Origin: Nakamurella flava
GTDB lineage: Bacteria; Actinomycetota; Actinomycetes; Mycobacteriales; Nakamurellaceae
Direction: 5' to 3'
DNA: 64,000 nucleotides
NCBI RefSeq assembly: GCF_005298075.1
Contig: NZ_SZZH01000001.1
Coordinates: 310,001 to 374,000 of the forward strand
Below the pieces are notes generated by a model. That model saw only the letters and a list, made by a program, of their open reading frames with translations. It was not told the origin of the DNA and did no database searches. This document shows, piece by piece, positions 27,106-35,731 of this stretch (within the stretch, counting starts at the first letter, position 1; every line of letters begins with the position of its first letter). The translations under genes and the position numbers were made by a program.

Positions 27106-27138
27106 CGTCAGGCGGTCCCCAGCTGCAGGAGGAAGTGC

Positions 27139-27867
27139 ATGGCTCTCAAGGCCGACCCGTTCGTCCAGCGTCGTCTGCTCGACCTGGCCCGGATCGACCG
27201 CGAGGCGGCGGGGGTCGTCCACCGGCGACGCAGTCTGCCCGAGCTGGCGGTCATCCAGTCGGCCGGTGCCCGGCTGACCGAACTGCGGGCCGCTGCCGCC
27301 CTGGGCGACGCGGAACGCGGTGACCTGGACCGCGACGTCCGCAAGCTGGAGACCGAGATCGAGGCCGTGCGTGCCCGGTCGGCCCGCAACGCCGAACGGT
27401 TGAGCGCCGGGACCGCCCCGGCCAAGGACCTGACCAACCTGGAGCACGAGGTCACCTCGCTCGGGCGTCGTCAGGCGGTGCTCGAAGAGGAACTGCTCGA
27501 GATCATGGAGCGGCGTGAGGGCGTCGAGTCGACCGTGTCGGCCACCGAACGCGACCTCGCGGCCGTGCAGTCCGACGTGGCCGCCGCCGAGCAGCGGCGG
27601 GACACCGCCTTCGCCGACCTGGACAGCGAAGCGGCCCGGCTGACCGCCGAGCGGCAGAAGGTGACCGAGGGCATGCCCGCCGATCTGCTCGCCCTGTACG
27701 ACCGGATCCGGGCGCAGGGCAAGGTGGCCGCCGCCCCGCTCATCGGCTCGCGCTGCGACGCGTGCCGGATGGATCTCGACCGGGTCGCCCTGGCCGCCCT
27801 GCAGAAGGCCCCGGTCGACGCGGTGCTGCGCTGCGACGAGTGCGGCGCGATCCTGCTGCGCGTCTGA
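27139..27867 (+). CDS. coiled-coil zinc-ribbon protein (CdsZ-like)
   Basis: The 242-residue protein is mostly a long helical hairpin (residues about 25-185, Ala/Glu/Arg heptads) followed by a C-terminal zinc ribbon whose four cysteines are in CDAC and CDEC (about residues 210-235). Proteins of this layout are widespread and usually annotated as C4-type zinc-ribbon domain proteins; relatives bind nucleic acids or bridge proteins, but no firm function is known. GCAGGAGGAAG supplies the ribosome site for ATG 27139. It lies 33 bases after the Nif3 gene and 26 bases before the 3' end of rnpB. Confidence 0.9.
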   Translation: MALKADPFVQRRLLDLARIDREAAGVVHRRRSLPELAVIQSAGARLTELRAAAALGDAERGDLDRDVRKLETEIEAVRARSARNAERLSAGTAPAKDLTNLEHEVTSLGRRQAVLEEELLEIMERREGVESTVSATERDLAAVQSDVAAAEQRRDTAFADLDSEAARLTAERQKVTEGMPADLLALYDRIRAQGKVAAAPLIGSRCDACRMDLDRVALAALQKAPVDAVLRCDECGAILLRV

Positions 27868-27892
27868 GCCGGGGCGGCCGGCCAAAGGGGGA

Positions 27893-28297
27893 TGAGCCGG
27901 CCTGTAAGCCGGGTTCTGTTCCCGGGCGCCTTGCGACGTCCCGTTCGGCGACCATCCATCTCGGCGCGCCGTTGCCGACGCGCTCCAGCGGTCCACCCGC
28001 AGGCATCGGACGGGCCGCCCTCGAACGCCTGCGCAGTCGGTCCCGAAGGTCCGACCTCTCGACCTTGCTCCGGGTGGGGTTTACCGAGCCGTCCCGGTCA
28101 CCCGGGACGCTGGTGGTCTCTTACACCACCGTTTCACCCTTACCGGGACGTTCGTGCTGAACGCCCGGCGGTCTGTTCTCTGTGGCACTGTCCCGCGGCT
28201 CGCGCCGGGTTGCCGTTGACAACCACCCTGCCCTGAGGAGCCCGGACTTTCCTCGAAGATCATCTGCGATGATCCACGCGGCCGCCCGGCCGACTCA
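27893..28297 (-). ncRNA. rnpB: RNase P RNA, bacterial class A
   Basis: The minus strand carries the conserved blocks of class A RNase P RNA in order: GAGGAAAGTCCGGGCTCC near the 5' side (about 28258-28241), GGGTGAAACGGTGGTGTAAGAG (its core GUGAAACGGUGG near 28145), and ACAGAACCCGGCTTACAGG near the 3' end (about 27917). The ends pair as P1: GAGTCGGCC (28296-28288) with GGCCGGCTC (27902-27894), nine pairs. The length of about 405 nt is normal. It matures tRNA 5' ends with RnpA. It is antisense in orientation to both flanking genes. The exact 5' and 3' ends are estimated from P1. Confidence 0.95.
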
Positions 28298-28396
28298 TCC
28301 CTGCGCCCATGGTCGCACACACTGGGCCCGGGATCGTGTCGAACAGAACGTACGATCAGGGCATCCATCCGCGCGTGGCTGACGGTAAGGGGAGAC

Positions 28397-29365
28397 GTGT
28401 CAACCGCTTCGCCCACGCGGGCACCGCAGGCCTCCCTGGTGGCTGTCGACGAGTTCACGACCGCCGATCCCGAAGAGGGCCATGCCTTCCTGTCAGCCAC
28501 CTACACCGAGAGCCGCATGCGGATGTTCGGTCCGCGGGACCGGTACCGACTGCGGCACCAGTACCGCGACGCCGGCCGGTTCGCGGTCGCGACCATGGAC
28601 CATTCGATGGGCGTGCAGCACGACTGCGACGCCCTCGGGTACCTCCTGCTGGCCCGGGTGCTCGACGGCCGCATCGAGGTGGAGTCCGACGGCTCGGTGC
28701 TGCGGGCCGGTCCCGGCGACGTGTTCCGGGTCGCGGCCGCGGACAGCCCCTACGTCTCGCGGTTCGATCGGCTGCGGGTGCAGCTGTTCACCGTGCACCC
28801 GGCTGCGCTGACCGAGGCGGCGCAGTCCGAGGTCCATCTCATCGGGCACTCGCTGACCACGCCGCTGCTGGCCCGCCAGTTCGGCGTGGTGGCCGACTAC
28901 ATCGACCGCACCCTGTTCGCCACCCCCGGGGCCATGAGCAACCCTTTGCTGGTGGGTGCGGCCACCCGGCTGCTGGCTGGCACCATCGTCACCACGTTCC
29001 CGCGGCAGGCCGACGAACCGTTGCCCCGCCCGACCGACCGGAATCCGGCGGTCATCCGGCGGGCGGTGGCCTTCCTGGAAGAACACGCGCACGACGACAT
29101 CGGTCTGGCCGAGATCGCGACGGCGGCCGGGGTGACCCCGCGGGCGGTGCAGTTCGCCTTCCGCCGCCATCTGGACACGACGCCGACCGCCTACCTGCGC
29201 AAGGTGCGGCTGCACCGGGCGCACGACGACCTGGTCGCCGGTGACCCGACCCGTGACAGCGTGGCCGCGACCGCGGAACGGTGGGGCTTCGGGAACCCGG
29301 GTCGATTCGCGGCCGCCTACCGCGACGCCTTCGGGTGCTCGCCCCGGGAGACTCTGCACTCCTGA
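28397..29365 (+). CDS. AraC family transcriptional regulator
   Basis: This 322-residue regulator has a cupin-like N-terminal half (LLARVLDGRIEVESDGSVLRAGPGDVFRVA) of the AraC-binding-like/35-residue type and a C-terminal double helix-turn-helix at about residues 220-318. The latter contains IGLAEIATAAGVTPRAVQFAFRRHLDTTPTAYLRKVRLHRA and the second motif VAATAERWGFGNPGRFAAAYRDAFGCSP, both standard. GTG 28397 is preceded by AAGGGGAG. It is a lone gene, 100 bases from the rnpB 5' end, with no obvious target next to it. The ligand is unknown. Confidence 0.9.
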   Translation: MSTASPTRAPQASLVAVDEFTTADPEEGHAFLSATYTESRMRMFGPRDRYRLRHQYRDAGRFAVATMDHSMGVQHDCDALGYLLLARVLDGRIEVESDGSVLRAGPGDVFRVAAADSPYVSRFDRLRVQLFTVHPAALTEAAQSEVHLIGHSLTTPLLARQFGVVADYIDRTLFATPGAMSNPLLVGAATRLLAGTIVTTFPRQADEPLPRPTDRNPAVIRRAVAFLEEHAHDDIGLAEIATAAGVTPRAVQFAFRRHLDTTPTAYLRKVRLHRAHDDLVAGDPTRDSVAATAERWGFGNPGRFAAAYRDAFGCSPRETLHS

Positions 29366-29641
29366 CGGGGGGGCGTCGGACGCTCCTGGTGCACCGGTGG
29401 CGCCGCTGCGTCCGTCGACCGATGGCCGGTACGACACCATCCGGCGATTGCGCTGACCGACGGTGACCGTCGCGCTGGTGTATCGGTGACCGAGCAATTA
29501 CTTTTATCGCTCTTTCGAGCCCCTGGTGTCGGAGCGCGACTGTCTTAGGCTCGTTGTGGTTCGGCGAATCCGCCGAACGGTCGACGCGCCAGAGCCTGGC
29601 AGCGACGAATCGTCACCAACGCCCGTAGGGGAACGGAAGCG

Positions 29642-31153
29642 ATGACTCGACGGACCCTCGATGCCGACCGTGCGGCGGAGATCGCCGGTGTGCTGCGGGA
29701 GCTCAGCAGCCCGTGGGCCGGGGAGCCGGTGGTACCACCGGTCGGGGACGACGTGCTGGACGAGATCAGCCGCGGCGTCGACACCCTGGTCGACGAGCTG
29801 ACCGCGCTCCGTCAGACCGCCGAGCGGCGCGTGACGGCGGATGCCCCGTGCGCCAAGATCGACGAACTCACCGGGGTGCCCAACCGCTCGCTGCTAATCG
29901 AACGCCTACGTGACGTGCTGGCCGAGGCCGAGACCGGCGGGCAACCACCGAGCGTCCTGCTGCTCGACCTGGACGGGTTCAAGGAGATCAACGACGGCCT
30001 GGGGCACAGTGCCGGCGACGCGGTCCTCGTCACCGTTGCGTCTCGCCTGTTGGCGTGCTCCCGGCCGACGGACACCGTCGCCCGCCTGGGGGGCGATGAG
30101 TTCGCCGTGATCCTGCCCGCGACCGACGCCGCGGGCGCCGTCACCGTCGCGGAGCGCATCGTGGAGCAGCTGGCGGTCCCGATCCGCGTCGGGTGGCGCA
30201 CCGTCTGGACCGGCGGCAGTGTCGGGGTGTGCACGGCCGAACGGGGGCAGCGGGCCGACCAGATCCTGCGGTACGCCGACACCGCGATGTACGCGGCGAA
30301 GTCGAACGGCTCGGGCCGGGTCCGGCAGTTCGTTCCCGAGATGAACGCGGCCGCGCGGCAGCGCCTGCGGACCGCGGCGGAGATCGCGGCGGCTCTGGTG
30401 GAGGGTCATCTGCGGGTGCGTTACCGGCCGGAGGTGGACCTGGCGGACCGTCGGTCCACCGGGCTGGAGGCCGTGGTGGAGTGGGTGCACCCCCGGCGCG
30501 GTCTGCTCCCGGCGGCCCGGTTCCTCGACGTCGCGGAGGACGGCGGCCACATCGTCGAGATCGGTCGCTGGGTCCGGCGTTCGGCGTTCACACGCTACGC
30601 GGCCCTTCCGGACGGGCCGGCCCACTTGCTGGTGCATGTCTCGCCCGTCGAGTTGCGCACCGCCGACCTCGCCGAAGGCATCCTGCGGGAGCTCGACGCC
30701 GCCGGGGTCGAGCCGGCCCGCCTGGTGCTGGTCGTGCCGGACACCGCCCTGGCGCACCAGCACAGCCTCGCCGAGCTGACCCGGCTGCGCGAGCACGGCA
30801 TCGGAGTGCAGCTGGATCGCTTCGGAGCGGGGGACATCCCGCTGGCCGCGCTGCGCCAGCACCCGGTGGATGCGGTGCGTCTGGACGCGGCGTCGGTCGC
30901 GGCGGCCGTGGCCGACGAGCGGGACGCGCGGTATCTGTCCGCCCTGGTCGTGTTGGCCGGTGCGGCCGACCTGCGGGTGACGGCCGCCGGAGTGGACGGC
31001 GCCGAGCACGCCCAGCTCCTGCGGGACATCGGCTGCTCCGTCGGCCAGGGATCGTGGTGTGGGGCGAACACGGTGGACCCGCCGACCCCCGCCCCGGCAG
31101 GTGTCGGGCCGGCCCACCGGTCGGTCCTTCGTCCGGTGCGCGCAGCCGGCTGA
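29642..31153 (+). CDS. GGDEF domain protein with a degenerate EAL domain
   Basis: The 503-residue protein starts with about 70 residues of unknown helical sequence. A diguanylate cyclase domain follows, with LARLGGDEF intact near residue 155 and an RxxD inhibitory site (RPTD) five residues before it. The C-terminal EAL-like half has lost most catalytic residues: EAVVEW for EALxRW, LVVPDT where ExTE should be, LDRFGAG for LDDFGTG, and AAGVDG for AEGVE. So it probably makes c-di-GMP while the EAL half is inactive or senses nucleotide. No membrane span. A TTAGGCT hexamer at about 29544 is a possible -10 element. Confidence 0.88.
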   Translation: MTRRTLDADRAAEIAGVLRELSSPWAGEPVVPPVGDDVLDEISRGVDTLVDELTALRQTAERRVTADAPCAKIDELTGVPNRSLLIERLRDVLAEAETGGQPPSVLLLDLDGFKEINDGLGHSAGDAVLVTVASRLLACSRPTDTVARLGGDEFAVILPATDAAGAVTVAERIVEQLAVPIRVGWRTVWTGGSVGVCTAERGQRADQILRYADTAMYAAKSNGSGRVRQFVPEMNAAARQRLRTAAEIAAALVEGHLRVRYRPEVDLADRRSTGLEAVVEWVHPRRGLLPAARFLDVAEDGGHIVEIGRWVRRSAFTRYAALPDGPAHLLVHVSPVELRTADLAEGILRELDAAGVEPARLVLVVPDTALAHQHSLAELTRLREHGIGVQLDRFGAGDIPLAALRQHPVDAVRLDAASVAAAVADERDARYLSALVVLAGAADLRVTAAGVDGAEHAQLLRDIGCSVGQGSWCGANTVDPPTPAPAGVGPAHRSVLRPVRAAG

Positions 31154-31175
31154 TCACGGACGCCGGGCCATCGGG

Positions 31176-31181
31176 TAACTT
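31176..31181 (+). promoter_or_regulatory. candidate -10 element for leaderless rpiA
   Basis: TAACTT matches TANNNT and is followed by exactly 7 bases before ATG 31189. No ribosome site is visible between the GGDEF-gene stop and rpiA. This suggests that rpiA has its own, leaderless transcript. Confidence 0.5.
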
Positions 31182-31188
31182 GCCGCGC

Positions 31189-31848
31189 ATGAGCGACGAC
31201 GACGCCCGCAGCCTGACCGAACGCGAGAAGCAGGCGGCCGCTCGAGCCGCGGCCACCCTGGTGCAGGACGGCATGCTCGTCGGTCTCGGGACGGGGTCCA
31301 CCGTGGCCTACCTGCTGCCGGCGTTGGCCGAGCGGGGGGTGCGGATCCGCTGCGTGTCCACCTCGCCGCGGACCGAGGAGGCGGCTCGGGCGCTCGGTCT
31401 GGCGACCGAGGCGTTCGGCGACATCGATCGGTTCGACATCGCCATCGACGGCGCGGACCAGATCGCCCCGGACGGCTGGCTGGTCAAGGGCGGCGGGGCG
31501 GCGCACACCCGGGAGAAGGTCGTCGCCGCCGCCGCCGACCGGTTCGTGGTGATCGCCGACTCCAGCAAGACCGTCGAGCGGATCACGGCGCCGATCCCGT
31601 TGGAACTGCTCTCCTTCGGTCTGGCCGCGACGCGTCGGCGGATCGGGGCCACCACCCTGCGGGACGTCCCGCTCAGCCCGGACGGCGGCGTCATCGCCGA
31701 TTACGTGGGGGACGTCGTCGATCCGGCGGCGGAGGCGGCCCGGCTGAGCGCGGTCCCGGGCCTGGTCGACCACGGTCTGTTCCCGCCGGCCCTGGTCGCC
31801 GACATCATCGTGGCCCGGGGCGCCGAGATCGAGCACCGGACGGTCTGA
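31189..31848 (+). CDS. rpiA: ribose-5-phosphate isomerase A
   Basis: RpiA interconverts ribose 5-phosphate and ribulose 5-phosphate in the pentose phosphate pathway. The 219-residue protein shows the phosphate-binding GLGTGSTVAYLLPAL near residue 32, the catalytic acidic residues in AIDGADQI, and the LVKGGGAAHTREK loop with the catalytic glutamate and lysine. ATG 31189 is chosen because homology begins directly and a -10-like hexamer lies 7 bases upstream. It is 35 bases after the GGDEF gene. Confidence 0.95.
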   Translation: MSDDDARSLTEREKQAAARAAATLVQDGMLVGLGTGSTVAYLLPALAERGVRIRCVSTSPRTEEAARALGLATEAFGDIDRFDIAIDGADQIAPDGWLVKGGGAAHTREKVVAAAADRFVVIADSSKTVERITAPIPLELLSFGLAATRRRIGATTLRDVPLSPDGGVIADYVGDVVDPAAEAARLSAVPGLVDHGLFPPALVADIIVARGAEIEHRTV

Positions 31849-31863
31849 GGTCGGCTGAGCCGG

Positions 31864-31880
31864 CCGCCGAACGTCGGCGG
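31864..31880 (+). terminator. hairpin downstream of rpiA
   Basis: CCGCCGA (31864-31870) and TCGGCGG (31874-31880) form a perfect 7-bp stem with a 3-base loop, 15 bases after the rpiA stop. There is no T-run, so it is a weak terminator candidate. Confidence 0.35.
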
Positions 31881-32034
31881 TGCTGCGCGCGCCCACTGTC
31901 TGGGTGATCACCCGGGTGCCGCCGGGCCGGGACAGTGGTCGGGGCCGCAGAATGACGGCCGAGCCGGTTCCGGCTCCGGCCGGGGCCCCGTCGCGGGACC
32001 GGTGCCGTCCTTCTCCCGAACGGGGCGATCTCCC

Positions 32035-32403
32035 ATGCTCATGGTCACCACGAACGACATCCCGGGTTGGCAGATCCAGCGGGTCTGCGGCGAGGTGTTC
32101 GGCCTGACCGTCCGTTCCCGCAACGCGTTCTCCCAGATGGGGGCCGGGCTCAAGTCGATGTTCGGTGGTGAGCTGGGTGGGATGACCAAGCAGCTCGCCG
32201 AAGGCCGGAACGAGGCGATGAACCGCCTCATGGAGTCGGCTCGTTCGCGGGGCGGCAACGCCATCGTCGCCATGCGGTTCGACACCTCCGAACTGGGCGA
32301 CACCTGGACCGAGATCTGTGCCTACGGCACCGCCGTCGTGGCCGTCCCGACCGACGACGGGGCGCGCCAGACGGCGAACGAGCTGGGCTACGGCCAGCGC
32401 TGA
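32035..32403 (+). CDS. YbjQ/UPF0145 family protein
   Basis: This 122-residue protein belongs to the YbjQ family, pentameric or decameric small proteins of unknown function that are sometimes annotated as heavy-metal binding. Diagnostic segments are TTNDIPGWQIQRVCGEVFGLTVRSRN, ARSRGGNAIVAMRFDTSEL and EICAYGTAVV. There is no CxxC motif, so the heavy-metal label is not supported. ATG 32035 is chosen because homology starts there; an in-frame ATG at 32002 would add 11 residues. It converges with the Cys-rich gene 2 bases further on. Confidence 0.88.
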   Translation: MLMVTTNDIPGWQIQRVCGEVFGLTVRSRNAFSQMGAGLKSMFGGELGGMTKQLAEGRNEAMNRLMESARSRGGNAIVAMRFDTSELGDTWTEICAYGTAVVAVPTDDGARQTANELGYGQR

Positions 32404-32405
32404 CG

Positions 32406-32696
32406 TCAGCCCGGTGGGTCCCCGGGCCAGGGGATCCACCGGGGTCGGTCCGCACACGGCGGCCACACCCAGCACGCGTCGCAGGCTCGGCAGCGCCACG
32501 TCCGGTGGGCGGCCGGGCCGCCGGTCCGCGACCGGCAGCCACACGGATGATTGCCGACGAGGACCTGGTCCGGGCCCAGGGGATGCCCATTCGGGCAGGA
32601 GGCCGGCGCGGTCTCGGTGACGGCGAGCGGGCCGGTTCGCCGGTGGTGGCTCCGGAGGATGCCGTACCGCCGCCAATCGACCATGTCACCGAACAT
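32406..32696 (-). CDS. small cysteine-rich, probably zinc-binding protein
   Basis: This 96-residue protein starts MFGDMVDWRRYGIL. Its second half is rich in metal-ligand-like residues: CPNGHPLGPDQVLVG, HPCGC, HRTWRCRACDACW and PPC, about eight cysteines and three histidines spaced like one or two zinc ribbons. I have the impression of a recurrent small actinobacterial family with these CPNGH and TWRCRAC motifs, but I cannot name it. ATG 32696 lies 106 bases from the divergent RNB gene. The function is unknown; nucleic-acid binding is one possibility. Confidence 0.65.
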   Translation of the reverse strand: MFGDMVDWRRYGILRSHHRRTGPLAVTETAPASCPNGHPLGPDQVLVGNHPCGCRSRTGGPAAHRTWRCRACDACWVWPPCADRPRWIPWPGDPPG

Positions 32697-32789
32697 AGGT
32701 TCGGTGAGTCTGATTCGTACATCACCGGAACGGGTGACGCGCAGGCCACGCTCCGCGCGATCCGGCCGACGGTCGTCACCGTCCGCCCC

Positions 32790-32795
32790 TAGCCT
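32790..32795 (+). promoter_or_regulatory. candidate -10 element for leaderless RNB ribonuclease gene
   Basis: TAGCCT matches TANNNT and is followed by exactly 7 bases before ATG 32803. No ribosome site is present, pointing to a leaderless transcript from the divergent intergenic region 32697-32802. Confidence 0.5.
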
Positions 32796-32802
32796 GACGG
32801 AC

Positions 32803-34257
32803 ATGCCCGTGCCGGCCCGTCAGATCCTCGCCCCGCCGCCCGTCATCGACTTCGACGCCGTGCGGGCGGAGTTGCAGATCCCGGCGGCCTACCCGCCGGA
32901 GGCCGTCGCCCGCGCCCGGGCGGCCGGTGCCCGGCCGCTGCCCGACCTGCCGGACGCCACCGATATTCCGCTGGTCACCCTCGACCCGCCCGGGTCACGC
33001 GACCTGGACCAGGCCGTCCACCTCGTCCGTCGGGGGACGGGCTGGCGGGTGCACTACGCGATCGCCGATGTGCTCTGGTTCGTCGGGACGGACCGCGACG
33101 ACCCGCTGGTGGCCGAGACCTGGCGCCGGGCGGTGACGCTCTACGCCCCCGACGGCAACACCCCGCTGCACCCGGTCGAGCTGTCCGAGGGTGCGGCCAG
33201 TCTGCTGCCCGACGTCGACCGCCCCGCTGTGTTGTGGACGATCGATCTGGACGACCGCGGGGAGGTGACGGCCATCGACGTGCACCGGGCCCGGGTCCGC
33301 AGCCGCGCCCAGCTCGACTACCCGACCATGCAGGCGGCCGCCGACGCCGGCCGGCTACCGGCGCCCATCGCCGACCTGCCGGTGGTCGGGGAACTGCGGG
33401 CCCGACTGGCTCGTGAGCGGCACGCCATCACCCTGGATCTGCCCGACTCGGAGATCGTCCGTGGACCCGACGGCCACTGGACGCTCACCCTGCGAGCCCA
33501 GCTGCCCATCGAACGGCACAACGCCGAGATCAGCCTGCTGACCGGGGTGTGCGCCGCCCGCATCATGCTGGACGGCGGGATCGGGCTGCTGCGCACGCTG
33601 CCGTCGCCGACCGAGGCGCAGGTCACCGCGCTGCGGAAGGCGACCGCCGCCCTGGGCATCCCCTGGCCGGACGACGAACCGCCCGGGGACGTCATCGGGC
33701 GGCTGGACGGATCGAAGCCGCGGGACGCCGCGTTCCTCGAGGACGCCGTCCGGCTGTTGCGGGGAGCGGCCTACACCCCGTTCGACGGGGCGCCCCCGGA
33801 ACGCACCGGGCACGGCGGGGTGGGCAGTTCGTACGCCCACGTCACCGCCCCGCTGCGCCGGCTGGCCGACCGGTACGCCACCGAGGTCTGTCTGGCCCTG
33901 CAGGCCGGACGGCCGGTACCGGAAGCGGTCCGGGCGGCCCTGCCGGATCTCCCCGCCGCCATGGCGGCCGGGGACCGGACCGCCTCCGCCCTGGACAAGG
34001 CGTGCGCGGCGGCCGTCGCGGTCTTCCTGCTGCACGGCCGGGAGGGCGAGACCTTCCCGGCGACGGTCCTGCAGATCGACGCCGAACGGGACCGCGCGGT
34101 GGTCGTTCTGCACGAGCCCCCGGTGCGGGCCCACTGTTCGCCGACGGGTCTGACCGAGGGGTCGGTCGTCACGGTGCGGCTGCTGTCGGCCGACCCGACG
34201 ACGCACCGGTTCCGGGTGGAACCGGTGCGGCCGGCGGATCAGCCGGCCGGCGGGTAG
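32803..34257 (+). CDS. RNB-domain ribonuclease (RNase II/R family, short form)
   Basis: The 484-residue protein carries the catalytic RNB domain of RNase II/R 3'-to-5' exonucleases. The active-site aspartate cluster is in PPGSRDLDQAV near residues 66-75. Other family segments are HYAIADVLWFV, LLPDVDRPAVLWTI, AEISLLTGVCAARIML, and YAHVTAPLRRLADRY. The N-terminal cold-shock domains and the usual S1 domain are missing or much reduced, giving the short form common in actinobacteria. ATG 32803 has a -10-like hexamer 7 bases upstream. Its end overlaps the convergent small acidic gene by 19 bp. Confidence 0.92.
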   Translation: MPVPARQILAPPPVIDFDAVRAELQIPAAYPPEAVARARAAGARPLPDLPDATDIPLVTLDPPGSRDLDQAVHLVRRGTGWRVHYAIADVLWFVGTDRDDPLVAETWRRAVTLYAPDGNTPLHPVELSEGAASLLPDVDRPAVLWTIDLDDRGEVTAIDVHRARVRSRAQLDYPTMQAAADAGRLPAPIADLPVVGELRARLARERHAITLDLPDSEIVRGPDGHWTLTLRAQLPIERHNAEISLLTGVCAARIMLDGGIGLLRTLPSPTEAQVTALRKATAALGIPWPDDEPPGDVIGRLDGSKPRDAAFLEDAVRLLRGAAYTPFDGAPPERTGHGGVGSSYAHVTAPLRRLADRYATEVCLALQAGRPVPEAVRAALPDLPAAMAAGDRTASALDKACAAAVAVFLLHGREGETFPATVLQIDAERDRAVVVLHEPPVRAHCSPTGLTEGSVVTVRLLSADPTTHRFRVEPVRPADQPAGG

Positions 34258-34478
34258 CCGTCCTCTCCGGCCGGGTCCTCTCCGGCGAAGACGGGGGTGG
34301 CCTGCTCGGCGACGTCGGCCGGATCGGCCTCGGGATCGCCCTGCGCCACGGCGGTGGCCGGGTCCGGTGTGGTGATCGGCTGCTCGGGATCGGTCACCGA
34401 GGGCACGGTGTCGATGTGCTGTTCGGCGTAGTCGGCGCCCGGGACCTCGTCGGGGGCACCGGTGGTGGGATCGGTCAT
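34239..34478 (-). CDS. small acidic protein, unknown function
   Basis: The 79-residue product is strongly acidic, Asp/Glu/Pro/Thr/Ala-rich and apparently disordered (GADYAEQHIDTVPSVTDPEQ is typical). It has no Cys, no membrane span and no recognised domain. A textbook CAGGAGGA ribosome site precedes ATG 34478, which is the main reason to believe it is real. It overlaps the 3' end of the RNB gene on the other strand by 19 bp. Confidence 0.6.
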   Translation of the reverse strand: MTDPTTGAPDEVPGADYAEQHIDTVPSVTDPEQPITTPDPATAVAQGDPEADPADVAEQATPVFAGEDPAGEDGYPPAG

Positions 34479-34522
34479 CGCGTCCTCCTGTGGGTGGTTG
34501 CCGCGTGTGGCACGCTGCTGCC

Positions 34523-34720
34523 ATGGGCGACGACATCGGTCAGCACACGCAGTTCTACTACAACGTCACGACCGGCCAGGTGGAGCGGGAGGGCGAGAGC
34601 AAGGCCAAGGATCTGCTCGGCCCGTACGCGACCGCCGAGGAGGCCGCGAACGCGCTGCAGTCCGTCCATGACCGGGAGGCCCGCCTGAACGCCGAGGACC
34701 GGGAATGGCGGGACGGGTGA
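34523..34720 (+). CDS. small SPOR-domain-like protein
   Basis: This 65-residue protein matches the tiny actinobacterial SPOR family: QFYYNVTTGQVEREGESKAKDLLGPYATAEEAANAL, cited by its ends, with the WYYN-like start, the LGPY segment and the EAANAL helix. SPOR domains usually bind denuded peptidoglycan, but this protein has no signal peptide, so its role in the cytoplasm is unclear. ATG 34523 is chosen by homology. It is followed by the DMT transporter gene 16 bases later. Confidence 0.8.
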   Translation: MGDDIGQHTQFYYNVTTGQVEREGESKAKDLLGPYATAEEAANALQSVHDREARLNAEDREWRDG

Positions 34721-34736
34721 GCACGCTGTCCCCGAG

Positions 34737-35693
34737 GTGACTGCGGATCATCCTGTCTCCCCGGCGGCGCGGCGGGACCTGACCTGGTTGGTGGCCGTGG
34801 CGGCCGCCCTCTGGGGCACCGACGCGCTGCTCCGGACCTCCCTGGCCGAACGGGTCGCCGCGTCGACCATCGTGTTCGCCGAGCACGTTGTGCTGACGGT
34901 CGTGCTCCTGCCGTTCGTGCCGCGGGCGTCGCGTGCGTTCCGGTCGCTGGACGGTCGGGGCCGGGCCGCCGTGCTCGGCATCGGGGTCGGTGCGTCCGCG
35001 GTGGCGACCACCCTGTTCACGTTGGCCTTCCGCTTTGGCGATCCGGTGACCCCGGCGGTCATCCAGAAGTTCCAGCCCCTGGTGGTGCTGGTGGGGGCGG
35101 CGGTCCTGCTGGGGGAGCGGCTGCGGCCCTCGTTCCTGTGGTTCGCGCCGCCGGCGCTGGTCGGGGCGTGGATGCTCGCGTTCCCCGATCCGTTCGCCGT
35201 CGGCGTCGACCGGGCCGTGGTCGCGCTGCTCGCGCTGGGAGCGGCGGTGCTGTGGGCGGCCGGTACCGTGTTGGGGCGGTTCGTCGCCCCGAGCGTGACC
35301 CCCCTGGAGCTGACCACCCTGCGGTTCGTCGTCGGGTTGCCGGCCGCGTTCGTGCTGGTGCTGGCGACCGGCTCGCCGCTCTGGGTGCCGGACCTCGCCG
35401 GGACGGCAGCGGTCGTCGGGGTGGCCCTGATACCCGGGCTGCTGGCCATGTGGCTGTACTACCGCGGTCTGCGCCGGACGGCGGCGTCCCGGGCGACCCT
35501 GGCCGAGCTGGCCTACCCGTTCACGGCCGCCGTGGTCGGCGTCACCGTGCTGGGGTCGGAGCTGTCGGGGACGCAGTGGATCGGGGCGGCCCTGGTGGTC
35601 GCGTCGGTGACCGCCCTGTCCTGGCACGAGGCCACCGCAACCCGTCCGGCGGTCGTCGCGCCGCGGCCGGTGGCCGACCGTACGAGCCGCTGA
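34737..35693 (+). CDS. DMT-superfamily (EamA) transporter
   Basis: This 318-residue protein has ten hydrophobic helices in two EamA repeats, the layout of drug/metabolite exporters. Typical segments are AALWGTDALLRTSLAERV at the start, the helix GDPVTPAVIQKFQPLVVLVGAAVLLGERL, and the second-repeat equivalent ATLAELAYPFTAAVVGVTVLGSELSGTQWIGAALVV. The GTG start at 34737 follows the SPOR-like gene by 16 bases. The substrate (amino acid, metabolite or drug) cannot be read from sequence. Confidence 0.9.
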   Translation: MTADHPVSPAARRDLTWLVAVAAALWGTDALLRTSLAERVAASTIVFAEHVVLTVVLLPFVPRASRAFRSLDGRGRAAVLGIGVGASAVATTLFTLAFRFGDPVTPAVIQKFQPLVVLVGAAVLLGERLRPSFLWFAPPALVGAWMLAFPDPFAVGVDRAVVALLALGAAVLWAAGTVLGRFVAPSVTPLELTTLRFVVGLPAAFVLVLATGSPLWVPDLAGTAAVVGVALIPGLLAMWLYYRGLRRTAASRATLAELAYPFTAAVVGVTVLGSELSGTQWIGAALVVASVTALSWHEATATRPAVVAPRPVADRTSR

Positions 35694-35718
35694 CCGTTCC
35701 CAGCTCCGGGGCTCATGG

Positions 35719-35724
35719 CACGAT
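35719..35724 (+). promoter_or_regulatory. candidate -10 element for leaderless hydrolase gene
   Basis: CACGAT fits the relaxed NANNNT pattern and is followed by exactly 7 bases before ATG 35732. No ribosome site is visible. This is a weaker member of the set with the same spacing. Confidence 0.25.
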
Positions 35725-35731
35725 CGGTGGC

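Noticed and set aside
27892-28236. Several short open frames on both strands in the rnpB region
   Set aside because: They lie wholly inside the RNase P RNA, whose conserved blocks and P1 pairing are clear.
32035-32403. Heavy-metal-binding function for the YbjQ protein
   Set aside because: The family label exists, but there are no CxxC or metal-ligand clusters in this copy.
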